Shown here: positions 26,518 to 35,826 of the stretch, piece after piece
How positions within the stretch are numbered: position 1 is the stretch's first letter
How the letters are laid out: each line of letters begins with the position of its first letter
Assembly: GCA_963422595.1 (NCBI GenBank)
Contig: OY730298.1
Span: 1,302,001 to 1,366,000 of the forward strand
DNA: 64,000 nucleotides
Direction: 5' to 3'
DNA from: G963422595 sp963422595
Lineage (GTDB): Bacteria; Pseudomonadota; Gammaproteobacteria; UBA4575
The notes under the pieces: model-generated
Databases searched by the model: none
The model's input: the letters and a program-made list of their open reading frames with translations, nothing else
Told to the model about the DNA's origin: nothing
Program-made: the position numbers and the translations under genes

Positions 26518-26620
26518 TAACTAAGCAGACTTACCTGTAAGCCTTATTCAGAAGGATATACGCACCAACTTAGACGTTACTGCTGGTCGAAAAGCTCTAA
26601 TCTCAGAGTTACGGCCGCGT

Positions 26621-26680
26621 AGATCAGCGGAAGGCGGGCATTTTTATGCCTGCCTTCCGGGCAGCCGGGGGAGATCAGCG
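26621..26680. repeat. 13-bp hairpin flanked by 9-bp direct repeats
   Basis: GGAAGGCGGGCAT (26629-26641) pairs with ATGCCTGCCTTCC (26646-26658) with one G-T pair. AGATCAGCG stands on both sides (26621-26629 and 26672-26680). It could end both convergent transcripts, but the direct repeats look like a target duplication around a small palindromic insertion. Confidence 0.5.
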
Positions 26681-26684
26681 TGGG

Positions 26685-26870
26685 TTAATTACAAGTTGAA
26701 ATTCCAAATGGAAGATAACCCGGACACCAGCCTGTAATGCCAGTAAAAATCGGAATTATCCCAAGCAAACCCCACCACCATGCTCCACCAAATGCAAATG
26801 CCAGGCCGACAAATAAAAGGCCTGCTAAAATTCGCAGCATACGTTCAGTGTCTCCTACATTTGTAACCAT
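26685..26870 (-). CDS. DUF2892 small membrane protein
   Basis: A 61-residue protein matching the DUF2892 family (the transmembrane half of YgaP-like proteins). N-terminal NVGDTERMLRILAG is the signature, followed by two short helices and a tail with GWCPGY and STC, where cysteines are conserved. GGGAG lies 9 bases upstream. The stand-alone form lacks the rhodanese domain of YgaP. Its role is unknown. Confidence 0.85.
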   Translation of the reverse strand: MVTNVGDTERMLRILAGLLFVGLAFAFGGAWWWGLLGIIPIFTGITGWCPGYLPFGISTCN

Positions 26871-27146
26871 TTGTGTATCTCCCAGAGTCTAAAAAATAAT
26901 ATTACAGGGCGTGATAAAGTCTACAATTCTCAACGGCTATCGTACATTAAGATACCTGCCCAGAGCTATACCGTTGTGAAAGACGCGGCCAATTTAGGGG
27001 TTAAGCTACATATATTCTAACCCTATGACCATACCTGTTGGCAAGTATCTCGGCGTACTAAGAAAATGTACAGAGACCTGGGCACTCAAGCAGAAACACC
27101 CATAAATTTTCAAAAATTTACTTTTAAATAAATACAGGAAAGCCTT

Positions 27147-27557
27147 ATGGTTAAGATTACATGGTACTACAGACTTTTGTTTGCAAGCATTTTGACAACT
27201 AGTGCAGCACTGGCAGATGATCTGCCTACTACCCTTGGGGCATTAGAACAATATGCAGTCGAACATTTAGCCGACGGCAATACTGCGGACGACCAAATAC
27301 CGTTAAATTTTGCGCTGGAACAACTTGACTTACAGGTTTGGCATACCAGGCTTGCGTGCATCAAAGCCATAGGGCACGTGAAATTTTGTCACTGCATTAG
27401 TGAAAATATCCCGATAGATCAGGAATTTGCAAATTACGTTATGGCTGTTTCAAAAACGAAAAGCGAGTTGAACTATGATCAGCTGGATCGGTACTACCAA
27501 CAGATTATCGACCTGGCGCGTAGTTCACGAGACAAATGCGTAGCGGAAACGATGTGA
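27147..27557 (+). CDS. Secreted hypothetical protein
   Basis: A 136-residue protein with a signal peptide (about 1-23, ending SAALA). The mature part is helical and acidic and carries cysteines in RLACIKAIGHVKFCHC and near the end (RDKCVAE), probably forming disulfides in the periplasm. I do not recognise a family. AGGAA lies upstream of the ATG. It is flanked by unrelated genes and is probably monocistronic. Confidence 0.65.
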   Translation: MVKITWYYRLLFASILTTSAALADDLPTTLGALEQYAVEHLADGNTADDQIPLNFALEQLDLQVWHTRLACIKAIGHVKFCHCISENIPIDQEFANYVMAVSKTKSELNYDQLDRYYQQIIDLARSSRDKCVAETM

Positions 27558-27765
27558 TTGATTTTATTTAATCAGGATAAAAAATTTGTTGCGCGCCCTT
27601 AGCGAAAGGGTAAATGTTACTTCCCCTGTTCGGCATGCAAGATTGCGTGGAGCAAGATTACACAAGCCAAAAATTCAGCCCCTCATACAGCAATAAAGAA
27701 GCGGCAGAAATTCCGACTTTATGGCAGGATTTTAGAGTCACCTGATCTATTTCACTATCGTACAG

Positions 27766-28626
27766 ATGCGTCTCCTGGTCAAATCCGTTTTTACCGTTGT
27801 TATTTTCGTAACCTCTTTACCTGCGTTTACAGGTGGCGGTGGCCTCAAACTCACCGGAAATTTAATACAGGGAGGACTGGCGTATGGTCAGGTAAAACCC
27901 GGCTCCAAGGTGAAAATTAATCGGCATTGGGTGCGCGTCTCCCCGGCCGGGGAATTCATCATCGGATTTGGACGTGATTACCCGCAACAAGCCACTTTAA
28001 TGGTTTATGCAGATAATAGTCTCGGGCAATCGCATACACTCAATATCGCATCGCGCGCATACATTACTCAACGCATTGATGGGCTGCTGGATGCAAAGGT
28101 CAATCCCGGTCGACAGGCACTGAAGCGAATACATCAGGAAAGCGCAGATATTTCCAAGGCACGTAACCGCGATGACGATCGTATGGATTTTAAGACCGGC
28201 TTTATATGGCCTGTACGCGGGCCAGTTTCCGGCGTCTACGGAAGTCGGAGGATCCTGAATAGACAGGCCCGGCGTCCGCATTTTGGTATTGATATTGTAG
28301 CCCCTGCGGGCACGCCGGTGGTTGCCCCGGCCGCCGGTTTGGTCACCTACGCCAATGACGACATGTATTTTTCTGGTGGTACTTTAGTGCTCGACCATGG
28401 ACACCATCTATCCTCATCTTTTTTGCACCTGCATAAAATTTTAGTACAAGTTGGAGATCAGGTAAGGCAAGGGCAAAAAATCGCATTAGTAGGTGCAACT
28501 GGCAGAGTGACGGGTGCGCACCTGGATTGGCGCATGAACTGGCATCAACAACGCCTGGATCCAGGTTTAATACTTGGGCTAAAGGCTAACAGCAATAGCG
28601 AAAAACCAAAGAATTCGCGCCCATAA
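27766..28626 (+). CDS. M23 family peptidase
   Basis: A 286-residue secreted endopeptidase of the LytM type acting on peptidoglycan peptides. After a signal peptide (about 1-22), an immunoglobulin-like N-terminal domain precedes the catalytic domain (190-275). Zinc ligands are in HFGIDI (H and D) and in the GAHLDWRM motif, with SSFLHLHK supplying the catalytic histidine. All are intact, so it should be active rather than a degenerate activator such as EnvC. It converges on sat with 8 bases between the stops. Confidence 0.9.
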   Translation: MRLLVKSVFTVVIFVTSLPAFTGGGGLKLTGNLIQGGLAYGQVKPGSKVKINRHWVRVSPAGEFIIGFGRDYPQQATLMVYADNSLGQSHTLNIASRAYITQRIDGLLDAKVNPGRQALKRIHQESADISKARNRDDDRMDFKTGFIWPVRGPVSGVYGSRRILNRQARRPHFGIDIVAPAGTPVVAPAAGLVTYANDDMYFSGGTLVLDHGHHLSSSFLHLHKILVQVGDQVRQGQKIALVGATGRVTGAHLDWRMNWHQQRLDPGLILGLKANSNSEKPKNSRP

Positions 28627-28634
28627 AGCCGGGT

Positions 28635-29825
28635 TTAACCGATACCCTGGTAATAATCCATCAGTATCTTCGCAACTTCTGGCCGCGCGAACTCTGCGGG
28701 CAATTCCTCACCGTTAGCAAGCATGGCGCGAACCTTCGTTCCCGACAGCAATACAAAGTCCTCTTTGCGATGGTCAGGCGCGTCGCGCATCATTACCACT
28801 CGGTTTAATTTTTTTGAATATGCGGTGTGATCAGCGCGGAAGATTTCTATTTCAAGTGCGCCGTTCGGCACCTCATCGTCAAAGATAGTTTGCGCCTCAA
28901 AGGCGCCGTAATAATCACCTACGCCGGCGTGATCACGCCCGATAATAAAATACGCACAACCACAATTCTGCCGAAATATTGCATGTAACACTGCCTCACG
29001 TGGGCCGGCATACAACATATCAAAGCCGTAACCGGTAATCATTACCGTATTAGGTGGAAAGTATAGCTCAACCATTTTACGTATCGCGTCATCACGCACT
29101 GGTGCCGGTATATCGCCGGGTTTTAATTTACCCAAAAGCATATGTATGAGCACTCCATCTGCGCCAGTAGTCGCTTGCGCCATCTTGCACAACTCCTCGT
29201 GCGCACGGTGCATGGGATTGCGCGTTTGAAACCCAACCACACTATTCCAGCCACGTGCAGCGATCTCTTCACGTATTTCCACGGCGGTGCGAAACGTTTC
29301 AGCAAACTCATCTCGGAAATAACTATAATTCAGCACCTGTACAGGCCCGGCAACCACCGTATTTCCTAACGACATAAAAGTTGCCACGCCCGGGTGTTTT
29401 GTGTCCGTAGTTCCATAAACCTTTTCCGTGATAGTGGACATTTGTTCATCGCTTAGTGTTTCGACGGCTTCAACGTCTTGAATCGCCAGCACCGGGTTTC
29501 CCTCAACGTTAGGGTCCCTCAATGCGATACGATCTGCGGACTTCACAGAAGTCGCATCGTCAACCAGATTAACTATCGGAACTGGCCAGAACAGGCCGCT
29601 AGTGGTATGCATCGTATCCGACACAGAAAGCATATCTGCGGCGCGCATAAATCCGCTTAAAGGGGTAAAATACCCGGCGCCGAGCATCGCGGCATTTGAA
29701 GCGGCAGCAGAATTTATAAGCATCGAAGGTAAACTCTCCGCCTCCTGTGCTAACTGCTCGCGCTGTGCCTGGTTTTCCACATATAAAGGCGTTAAAGTGC
29801 CCGACCCGTGCGGCTTGATCATCAT
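28635..29825 (-). CDS. sat: Sulfate adenylyltransferase (ATP sulfurylase)
   Basis: A single-chain ATP sulfurylase of 396 residues. The active site QTRNPMHRAHE (200-210) carries H206 and H209, and GRDHAGVGDYYG is the second conserved block. It interconverts ATP plus sulfate with APS plus pyrophosphate. Homomeric Sat is used in dissimilatory sulfur oxidation or in assimilation; the AprAB genes that would decide are not in the window. Two ATGs stand in tandem: the second (29822) is better spaced from GGGAG. No cys genes are adjacent. Confidence 0.95.
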   Translation of the reverse strand: MMIKPHGSGTLTPLYVENQAQREQLAQEAESLPSMLINSAAASNAAMLGAGYFTPLSGFMRAADMLSVSDTMHTTSGLFWPVPIVNLVDDATSVKSADRIALRDPNVEGNPVLAIQDVEAVETLSDEQMSTITEKVYGTTDTKHPGVATFMSLGNTVVAGPVQVLNYSYFRDEFAETFRTAVEIREEIAARGWNSVVGFQTRNPMHRAHEELCKMAQATTGADGVLIHMLLGKLKPGDIPAPVRDDAIRKMVELYFPPNTVMITGYGFDMLYAGPREAVLHAIFRQNCGCAYFIIGRDHAGVGDYYGAFEAQTIFDDEVPNGALEIEIFRADHTAYSKKLNRVVMMRDAPDHRKEDFVLLSGTKVRAMLANGEELPAEFARPEVAKILMDYYQGIG

Positions 29826-29908
29826 CTTCTCCCGACAACAAAGTTAATTAAAAGGTTCTGAATACATCCGTTCGGCCCTGCTTTACACGCATACCGCCTT
29901 CTGAACTC

Positions 29909-29988
29909 CTGTATATCCATGTTCACATTCTTGCTATCCTGAACATCATTACAGTATTAAATTACCAGTCTTACCAGTCTTACCAGTC
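29909..29988 (+). repeat. Dispersed repeat copy C and a triple TTACCAGTC repeat
   Basis: CTGTATATCCATGTTCACAT begins copy C (29909-29947), which continues through GCTATCCTGAACATC. Three perfect TTACCAGTC units follow at 29962-29988. These occupy the gap between sat and the GlcG-like gene; no gene is visible in it. Confidence 0.6.
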
Positions 29989-30109
29989 GATTATCCTGAT
30001 AATCCTGTTAAGGGATTTATTGCCAGTGCCACAATAGTAGAAAAATTTATTAATACTCAAAGACTTACATACTATCTGGAAATGCACACATATGCAGAGC
30101 AGCTCCAGG

Positions 30110-30544
30110 CTATGCTCCTGCATCGGCAACCAATCCAGCGGCCTGTATCCCAACGATCGCGCAGTGCTCATCCTGGTCGGACGAGTCGCCTGTAACCCCT
30201 ACCGATCCAACCACCTTATTATGGTGATGTCTGACCAGCACGCCACCCGGCACTGGTAACAGGCGCTGCTCCGAGACGTGCATCAGGGCGTTCATAAACA
30301 TAGGCCTGGCCTCACCCATTTCTCCCAACGTGCGTGAAGAGACGCCAACGCCAATAGCACCCCAGGCCTTTGCCATCGCCATTTGTGGACGCATAAAACC
30401 GGCGCCATCCGCTCTTGACATAGCCTTCAAGTGGCCGCCGGCATCCAACACCACCACGGTAAGAGGGGCCAATTTGCGATGCCGTCCTTCCTGGTGCACC
30501 GCCTTGATTATTGTATTTGCCTGCGCCAGTGTAATATCCATCAT
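30110..30544 (-). CDS. GlcG/HbpS family (DUF336) protein
   Basis: A 144-residue protein of the GlcG/HbpS family, which includes haem-degrading and cobalamin- or haem-sensing proteins. Signatures are VVVLDAGGHLKAMSRADGA and a central KAWGAIGVGVSSRTLGE, with PVPGGVLVR and GSVGVTGDSSDQDE near the C terminus. There is no signal peptide. A tandem ATG start (30544 and 30541) follows AAGGA. The gene stands alone between two copies of a dispersed repeat. The ligand is not evident. Confidence 0.88.
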   Translation of the reverse strand: MMDITLAQANTIIKAVHQEGRHRKLAPLTVVVLDAGGHLKAMSRADGAGFMRPQMAMAKAWGAIGVGVSSRTLGEMGEARPMFMNALMHVSEQRLLPVPGGVLVRHHHNKVVGSVGVTGDSSDQDEHCAIVGIQAAGLVADAGA

Positions 30545-30580
30545 GATTATCCTTAATTATTCTTTTAGCTTCTTTTTATC

Positions 30581-30643
30581 CTGTAAATCCATGCTCATAT
30601 TCTTTGCTATCCTGAGCATCCTGTCTATCCATGTTTATATCCC
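30581..30643 (+). repeat. Dispersed repeat, copies D and D2
   Basis: CTGTAAATCCATGCTCATAT begins copy D (30581-30620), followed directly by a shorter copy CTGTCTATCCATGTTTATAT (30621-30640). Both point the same way as copies B and C. Confidence 0.55.
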
Positions 30644-30745
30644 TTATACTGAGTTACGTTATAAAAAAACCTTAATACATCTATCGTCCATGTTAGTAAA
30701 ATAAGCCCAATAAAGAAACCGACGTTTACATCGTCCCACACCAAC

Positions 30746-32902
30746 ATGCTATTTTCAGGTAAAGCCATTCAGATTGAATTTCCCGAGGCAGCGATCGCGC
30801 GCCTGGTTTTCGATCTTCGTGACCACCGTGTCAACAAGCTCAGCAAAGCTGTGCTCCGGGAGCTCGATGACGCAATCAGTATTATTGAACACCATGCAGA
30901 CGTTAAGGCGCTGGTTATCTCCAGTAACAAAAAAGTTTTTATAACAGGCGCAGACGTCACAGAATTTACAGGCTCCTTTACATTATCAGAGCAACGACTT
31001 CTACAATGGATCACCGGTACCCAAGACCTGTTTAATCGTATAGAAGACCTTGCCATGCCCACGGTGACCGCAATCAACGGTTATGCCTTAGGTGGTGGCT
31101 GTGAACTTGCCTTAGCGACTGACTATCGCGTCATGGCCACGTCGGCGCATATTGGCCTGCCCGAAGTCAAACTTGGAATCTTCCCGGGGTGGGGTGGCAC
31201 CGTGCGGTTGCCGCGGCTCATCGGCGCGGATAATGCACTGGAGTGGATATGTAGTGGTACAGAGCGCAACGCGCAGGAGGCGTTGGCGCAACATGCCGTG
31301 GACGCCGTAACCGACGTAGATCAGCTTCAAGATGCCGCACTACATATGATTAAACAATGCCTGCAAGGAAGGCTCGATTATCAAAAGCGTAAACAGGAAA
31401 AGCGCCAACCGCTGCTACTTAACCCAGCAGAAAGCATACTGGCATTTGAGTCCGCAAAGGCAATAATCGCCACCCAGTCCGGCCGCCATTTTCCAGCACC
31501 GATGGCGGCGCTCAAAACCGTGCAACGCCATGCCACCCTATCGCGGGATCAGGCCCTGCGGATAGAAGCCCAAGGCTTTGTAAAAATAGCAAAAACCGAT
31601 GTGGCGCGTAATTTAGTCGGATTATTTCTTAACCAGCAGCGCGTCAAAAAAACCGGCACAATCCTTTCCGGGCCGGCGCAGTCGGTCAAACGGGCTGCCG
31701 TTTTAGGGGCCGGAATCATGGGTAGGGGCATCGCCTGTCAATCAGCTTATAAAGGCATTCCTGTAATCATGCAAGACATCCGGCCAAAGGCTCTGGCATC
31801 AGGGCTTGAAGAATCAGGCAAACTGCTAATGAAACAAGTACAGCGCGGGAAACTTAAAGTTGAAGACCTGGCTGCCGCGCTGAACAGAATCAACACAGCA
31901 TCGGGTTACAGTGATTTTTCTACTGTAGATCTGGTAATTGAAGCCGTAGTCGAAAACCAGGAAATCAAATCCTCGGTACTTGCCGAAATAGAGCGGCAAG
32001 TAAAGCAAGACTGCGTGATTACCTCAAATACCTCCACCGTCTCTATCTCCGGGCTTGCAGATGCCTTACAGCGACCTGAACTATTTTGCGGCATGCACTT
32101 TTTCAATCCCGTTTACCGTATGCCACTGGTAGAAATAATTCGTGGCAAAAAATCGAATGACATTGCCATTGCCACCGCTATCGCCTACGCCAGATCAATG
32201 GGGAAAACGCCGATTGTCGTCAATGACTGCCCCGGCTTTTTAGTCAATCGTGTGTTGTTTGCTTATCTGACAGGGTTTGACGCCTTAGTACGCGATGGTG
32301 CAGACGTGCGACATATTGACGCAGTGATGGAGAAATTCGGTTGGCCGATGGGCCCCGCCTGGTTGCTGGACGTGGTAGGCATAGACACCGTGCAGCATGC
32401 GTCACGGGTGATGGCGTCCGGCTATCCTGATCGGATGCGCAAACAATTTAAGAGTGCCACGGATGCCATGTATGAAAATGCACGCTACGGACAAAAAAAC
32501 AAACTGGGCTTTTATAAATATGAACCCGACAAAACAGGCAGTCTGAAAAAGCTGGGCGATGCAGACGCAGCAAGAATTTTACAAAGCGTGCAATCCGATT
32601 CGATCGCAATAAGCGATACAGAAATCATTGACAGAATGATGCTTCCCATGTGCATGGAAACGGTGCGTTGCGTGGAAGACGGCATCGTAGAACATCCCCT
32701 GGACGCGGACATGGGTTTGATATTAGGCATCGCATTCCCAGGCTTCAGAGGCGGTGCGCTGCGTTATATCGAAGCTATGGGCGTAACGGCATTCTGTGAG
32801 CGTGCCGATCATTACTCGCACATCAGCCCGATATACGTCCCAACTGCTAAATTGCGCAACATGGCACATAACAATAAAACGTTTTATCCACGCATTGCCT
32901 GA
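30746..32902 (+). CDS. fadB: Fatty-acid oxidation complex alpha subunit FadB
   Basis: A 718-residue bifunctional beta-oxidation enzyme. The enoyl-CoA hydratase half (1-190) has GGGCELALATDYRV and GLPEVKLGIFPGWGGT with both catalytic glutamates. The 3-hydroxyacyl-CoA dehydrogenase half begins at about 310 with VLGAGIMGRGIACQSA (NAD site), then HFFNPVYRMPLVEI and a C-terminal dimer domain. Length and order match E. coli FadB. fadA follows after 24 bases, so they form the usual alpha-beta complex. Confidence 0.95.
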   Translation: MLFSGKAIQIEFPEAAIARLVFDLRDHRVNKLSKAVLRELDDAISIIEHHADVKALVISSNKKVFITGADVTEFTGSFTLSEQRLLQWITGTQDLFNRIEDLAMPTVTAINGYALGGGCELALATDYRVMATSAHIGLPEVKLGIFPGWGGTVRLPRLIGADNALEWICSGTERNAQEALAQHAVDAVTDVDQLQDAALHMIKQCLQGRLDYQKRKQEKRQPLLLNPAESILAFESAKAIIATQSGRHFPAPMAALKTVQRHATLSRDQALRIEAQGFVKIAKTDVARNLVGLFLNQQRVKKTGTILSGPAQSVKRAAVLGAGIMGRGIACQSAYKGIPVIMQDIRPKALASGLEESGKLLMKQVQRGKLKVEDLAAALNRINTASGYSDFSTVDLVIEAVVENQEIKSSVLAEIERQVKQDCVITSNTSTVSISGLADALQRPELFCGMHFFNPVYRMPLVEIIRGKKSNDIAIATAIAYARSMGKTPIVVNDCPGFLVNRVLFAYLTGFDALVRDGADVRHIDAVMEKFGWPMGPAWLLDVVGIDTVQHASRVMASGYPDRMRKQFKSATDAMYENARYGQKNKLGFYKYEPDKTGSLKKLGDADAARILQSVQSDSIAISDTEIIDRMMLPMCMETVRCVEDGIVEHPLDADMGLILGIAFPGFRGGALRYIEAMGVTAFCERADHYSHISPIYVPTAKLRNMAHNNKTFYPRIA

Positions 32903-32926
32903 CAACAAGATGATAAGAAGTAAGCC

Positions 32927-34102
32927 ATGAACCTGAATCCCCGCAGTGCCGTTATTATTGACTGCGTGCGTAGTCCTATGGGCAAGTCAAAAAATGGCAT
33001 GTTTCGTCACGTGCGCGCGGAAGCATTATCCGTAGCGTTAATAAACGCCTTATTTGAGCGCAATCCGGATATTGACCCTGCGCAAGTCGAAGACGTAATT
33101 TGGGGTTGCGCGAACCAGACCCTGGAACAAGGCTGGAACATCGCGCGTTACATATCCCTGATGACAAAAATTCCCCATGACGCTGGTGGTCAAACGGTGA
33201 ACCGATTATGTGGTTCATCCATGCAAGCCATGCACTCCGCCGCGCAGGCAATTGCGGCAAACTGTGGGGAAATTTTCATCATTGGTGGAGTCGAACACAT
33301 GGGGCATGTCGGGATAACGCATGGTTGGGATTACAACCCGGCCTCCGGCAAATACACCGCCAAGGCCTCCAATGTAATGGGGCTTACTGCCGAGCTATTA
33401 GCCATGCAGCACGGCATCAGTCGCGAACGTCAGGATAAATTTAGCCTGCGCTCTCATCGGCGCGCCCATGCGGCCACCATAGAAGGCCGTTTTCAGCCCG
33501 AGATAGTCCCGATTCAAGGTCATGACCACAACGGTTTTAAGCAGCTTTGCGAGATTGACGAAGTCATCCGCCCAGACACCTCGCTTGAACAACTGGCGGC
33601 ATTAAAGCCGGCGTTCAAGCCCAATGGTGGCAGCGTTACCGCCGGTACCTCCTCCGCAATTTCAGATGGTGCTGCTGCCATGATAGTAATGTCCGCGCAG
33701 CGCGCGCGCTCCTTAAACATAACACCCAGGGCAAAAATCAAAGCCATGGCCGTAGCAGGCGTAAGCCCTGCCATTATGGGCTATGGCCCGCTGCCGGCGA
33801 CCCAAAAAGCTCTTAAGCGTGCTGGTCTGGTAATGGGCGATATTGAATATATCGAACTCAACGAAGCGTTTGCGGCGCAATCCTTAGCGGTATTAAAAGA
33901 CCTGCAACTACTGGAAGACCTGGACGACAAAGTGAACCTTAATGGTGGTGCTATCGCGTTGGGTCATCCGCTTGGGTGTTCCGGCGCCAGAATTAGCACA
34001 ACCTTACTGCATATTATGCAAGACCAGGATGCCGCGCTGGGCTTAGCGACCATGTGTATTGGGTTAGGGCAGGGTATTGCCACAATATTTGAGCGCGTAT
34101 GA
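32927..34102 (+). CDS. fadA: 3-ketoacyl-CoA thiolase FadA
   Basis: The beta subunit of the fatty-acid oxidation complex cleaves 3-ketoacyl-CoA with free CoA to release acetyl-CoA. The 391 residues carry the acylated C95 in NRLCGSSMQA, the catalytic H in GGAIALGHPLGCSGAR and the second cysteine in MCIGLGQG. AAGTAAG near the ATG is a modest ribosome-binding site. No FadR operator could be identified upstream of fadB. Confidence 0.95.
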   Translation: MNLNPRSAVIIDCVRSPMGKSKNGMFRHVRAEALSVALINALFERNPDIDPAQVEDVIWGCANQTLEQGWNIARYISLMTKIPHDAGGQTVNRLCGSSMQAMHSAAQAIAANCGEIFIIGGVEHMGHVGITHGWDYNPASGKYTAKASNVMGLTAELLAMQHGISRERQDKFSLRSHRRAHAATIEGRFQPEIVPIQGHDHNGFKQLCEIDEVIRPDTSLEQLAALKPAFKPNGGSVTAGTSSAISDGAAAMIVMSAQRARSLNITPRAKIKAMAVAGVSPAIMGYGPLPATQKALKRAGLVMGDIEYIELNEAFAAQSLAVLKDLQLLEDLDDKVNLNGGAIALGHPLGCSGARISTTLLHIMQDQDAALGLATMCIGLGQGIATIFERV

Positions 34103-34355
34103 CCTCACAACTGCGCTAAATACTTCTTCACCATGCCATGTCTTTTAGTTTATAGACAATGCTTTATATCGCCCCGATTAAAGATATTCGGAGGGTAGCT
34201 TGTACAATATGGACTTGCTGCTTAGGGTTGCAGGTATTCCTGCCGCTACGTTGGATGACAATTAGTGAAGGCCAATACCAAAAATGAGACGATCATTACA
34301 GATGCAATAATCGTTAGCGGATTAAAAAATTAAATACAACCGCATATTCACCCAA

Positions 34356-34667
34356 ATGAATCAAACTAATTCACTACTTTATATACAACGGGAATTTCAC
34401 CGGCTCTGTCGCATCATTACCTATGTCACGGTTGCCAAAATATGTATATTTGCACTGCTGTCCTGGTGGTTGGGGGTAGAGGTAAAGGGCAATACGGCCA
34501 CTTTAGTAGGGTTACTGTTTATCGCCCTGGCAGTTTTTATTTTCAAAATCCCTTATGTGACCTACCGTTATATGCTGAAAAAATATAAAGATCAGCCCGA
34601 AAAACTGGCGTTGCTTGGACCAAACTGGCGCCAATTTAAAGAAAACACACCGCCGCGCGAAATATAG
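34356..34667 (+). CDS. Small two-helix membrane protein
   Basis: A 103-residue protein with two membrane segments (about 17-40 and 49-66) between a short polar N terminus and a basic C-terminal tail (YRYMLKKYKDQPEKLALLGPNWRQF). I do not recognise a family. It stands alone, 253 bases after fadA in a stretch where I see nothing else. Confidence 0.5.
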   Translation: MNQTNSLLYIQREFHRLCRIITYVTVAKICIFALLSWWLGVEVKGNTATLVGLLFIALAVFIFKIPYVTYRYMLKKYKDQPEKLALLGPNWRQFKENTPPREI

Positions 34668-34758
34668 CTTCTGCCGACCAGATTGGTGCTATTCTGGCAT
34701 CATTGAGTAAAAAATTTACTGGGCACCGTAGGCGACATCGTTATTGCCTTAAAGAAAA

Positions 34759-35826
34759 ATGTCCTCATTTGATATAAAAATGCGTGGGCGTGGGCATAGT
34801 CAAAATCCACCGCATCGTTTTGCGAAAACTGTTACCGAGCTGGATACGGGCGTAAGCCGGCATGAATCTACAATCGTGTTAACCGAGCTTTCCAACGTAC
34901 AAGCCAAATCGATACTCTCAACCAATACCTCCCCCGATATTCCCTTTGAACGCAGCTTAAACGCATATCGGGGGTGTGAACATGGATGCGTATACTGTTT
35001 TGCCAGGCCCACCCATGCGTATTTGGATTTATCCCCTGGTCTTGATTTTGAAACACAGATTTTTTTCAAATCCAACGTTGCGGACTTATTGAGGCAGGAA
35101 TTCTCAAATTCCAGATATGAAGTAAAGACCATCTCGTTAGGGAATATTACCGATGTTTATCAGCCAGTAGAAAAACGCTTAGGCATCACCCGCCAGATAT
35201 TGGAAATCATGCTCGAATACCAGCATCCGGTAAGCCTGGTAACCAAATCATCACTTATTGAGCGTGATATAGATTTGTATACGCAGTTAGCCCGGCAAAA
35301 CCTGGTGCATGTCGCCATTACCATTACCACGCTCAATAACAAACTCGCGCGCAATCTGGAACCGCGTGCCGCCACCCCCAGTCGCAGGCTCAAGTCGATT
35401 CAGACCTTATCTCAGGCAAGAGTTCCCGTCAGCGTATTAGTGGCACCCATCATTCCGGTGCTGACCGATTACGAGCTTGAAAATATCCTTGAACAGAGTA
35501 AGGAGTATGGTGCACAGGGAGCAAATTTCGTGATGCTGCGATTACCCCATGAAGTGCAGGGATTATTTACCGATTGGCTGCAACGTCACTACCCGCTAAA
35601 AGCCGGACACGTCCTTAGCAGGCTTAAAGAAATGCACGGTGGCGAGCTTTATCGGTCAAAATTTGGCAAGCGCATGAGAGGTAGCGGCATGTATGCCAGC
35701 ATCATAGAGCAACGCTTTCGGTTGGCGTGTAAAAAATTTGGAATTAATCGGCACTTTCATGAACTGGACCACTCCAGGTTCACGCGCCCTGAAAATCTCC
35801 GCTCGCCGCAGTTAGAAATGTTTTAG
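34759..35826 (+). CDS. PA0069 family radical SAM protein
   Basis: A 355-residue radical SAM protein of the COG1533 group related in sequence to spore photoproduct lyase. The cluster-binding motif is C73-x3-C77-x2-C80 in YRGCEHGCVYCFARPTH. NPPHRF near the N terminus and LGNITDVYQPVEKRLGITR are group signatures. The reaction is unknown. Its TAG stop shares bases with the TAA of the convergent MBL hydrolase. Confidence 0.87.
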   Translation: MSSFDIKMRGRGHSQNPPHRFAKTVTELDTGVSRHESTIVLTELSNVQAKSILSTNTSPDIPFERSLNAYRGCEHGCVYCFARPTHAYLDLSPGLDFETQIFFKSNVADLLRQEFSNSRYEVKTISLGNITDVYQPVEKRLGITRQILEIMLEYQHPVSLVTKSSLIERDIDLYTQLARQNLVHVAITITTLNNKLARNLEPRAATPSRRLKSIQTLSQARVPVSVLVAPIIPVLTDYELENILEQSKEYGAQGANFVMLRLPHEVQGLFTDWLQRHYPLKAGHVLSRLKEMHGGELYRSKFGKRMRGSGMYASIIEQRFRLACKKFGINRHFHELDHSRFTRPENLRSPQLEMF

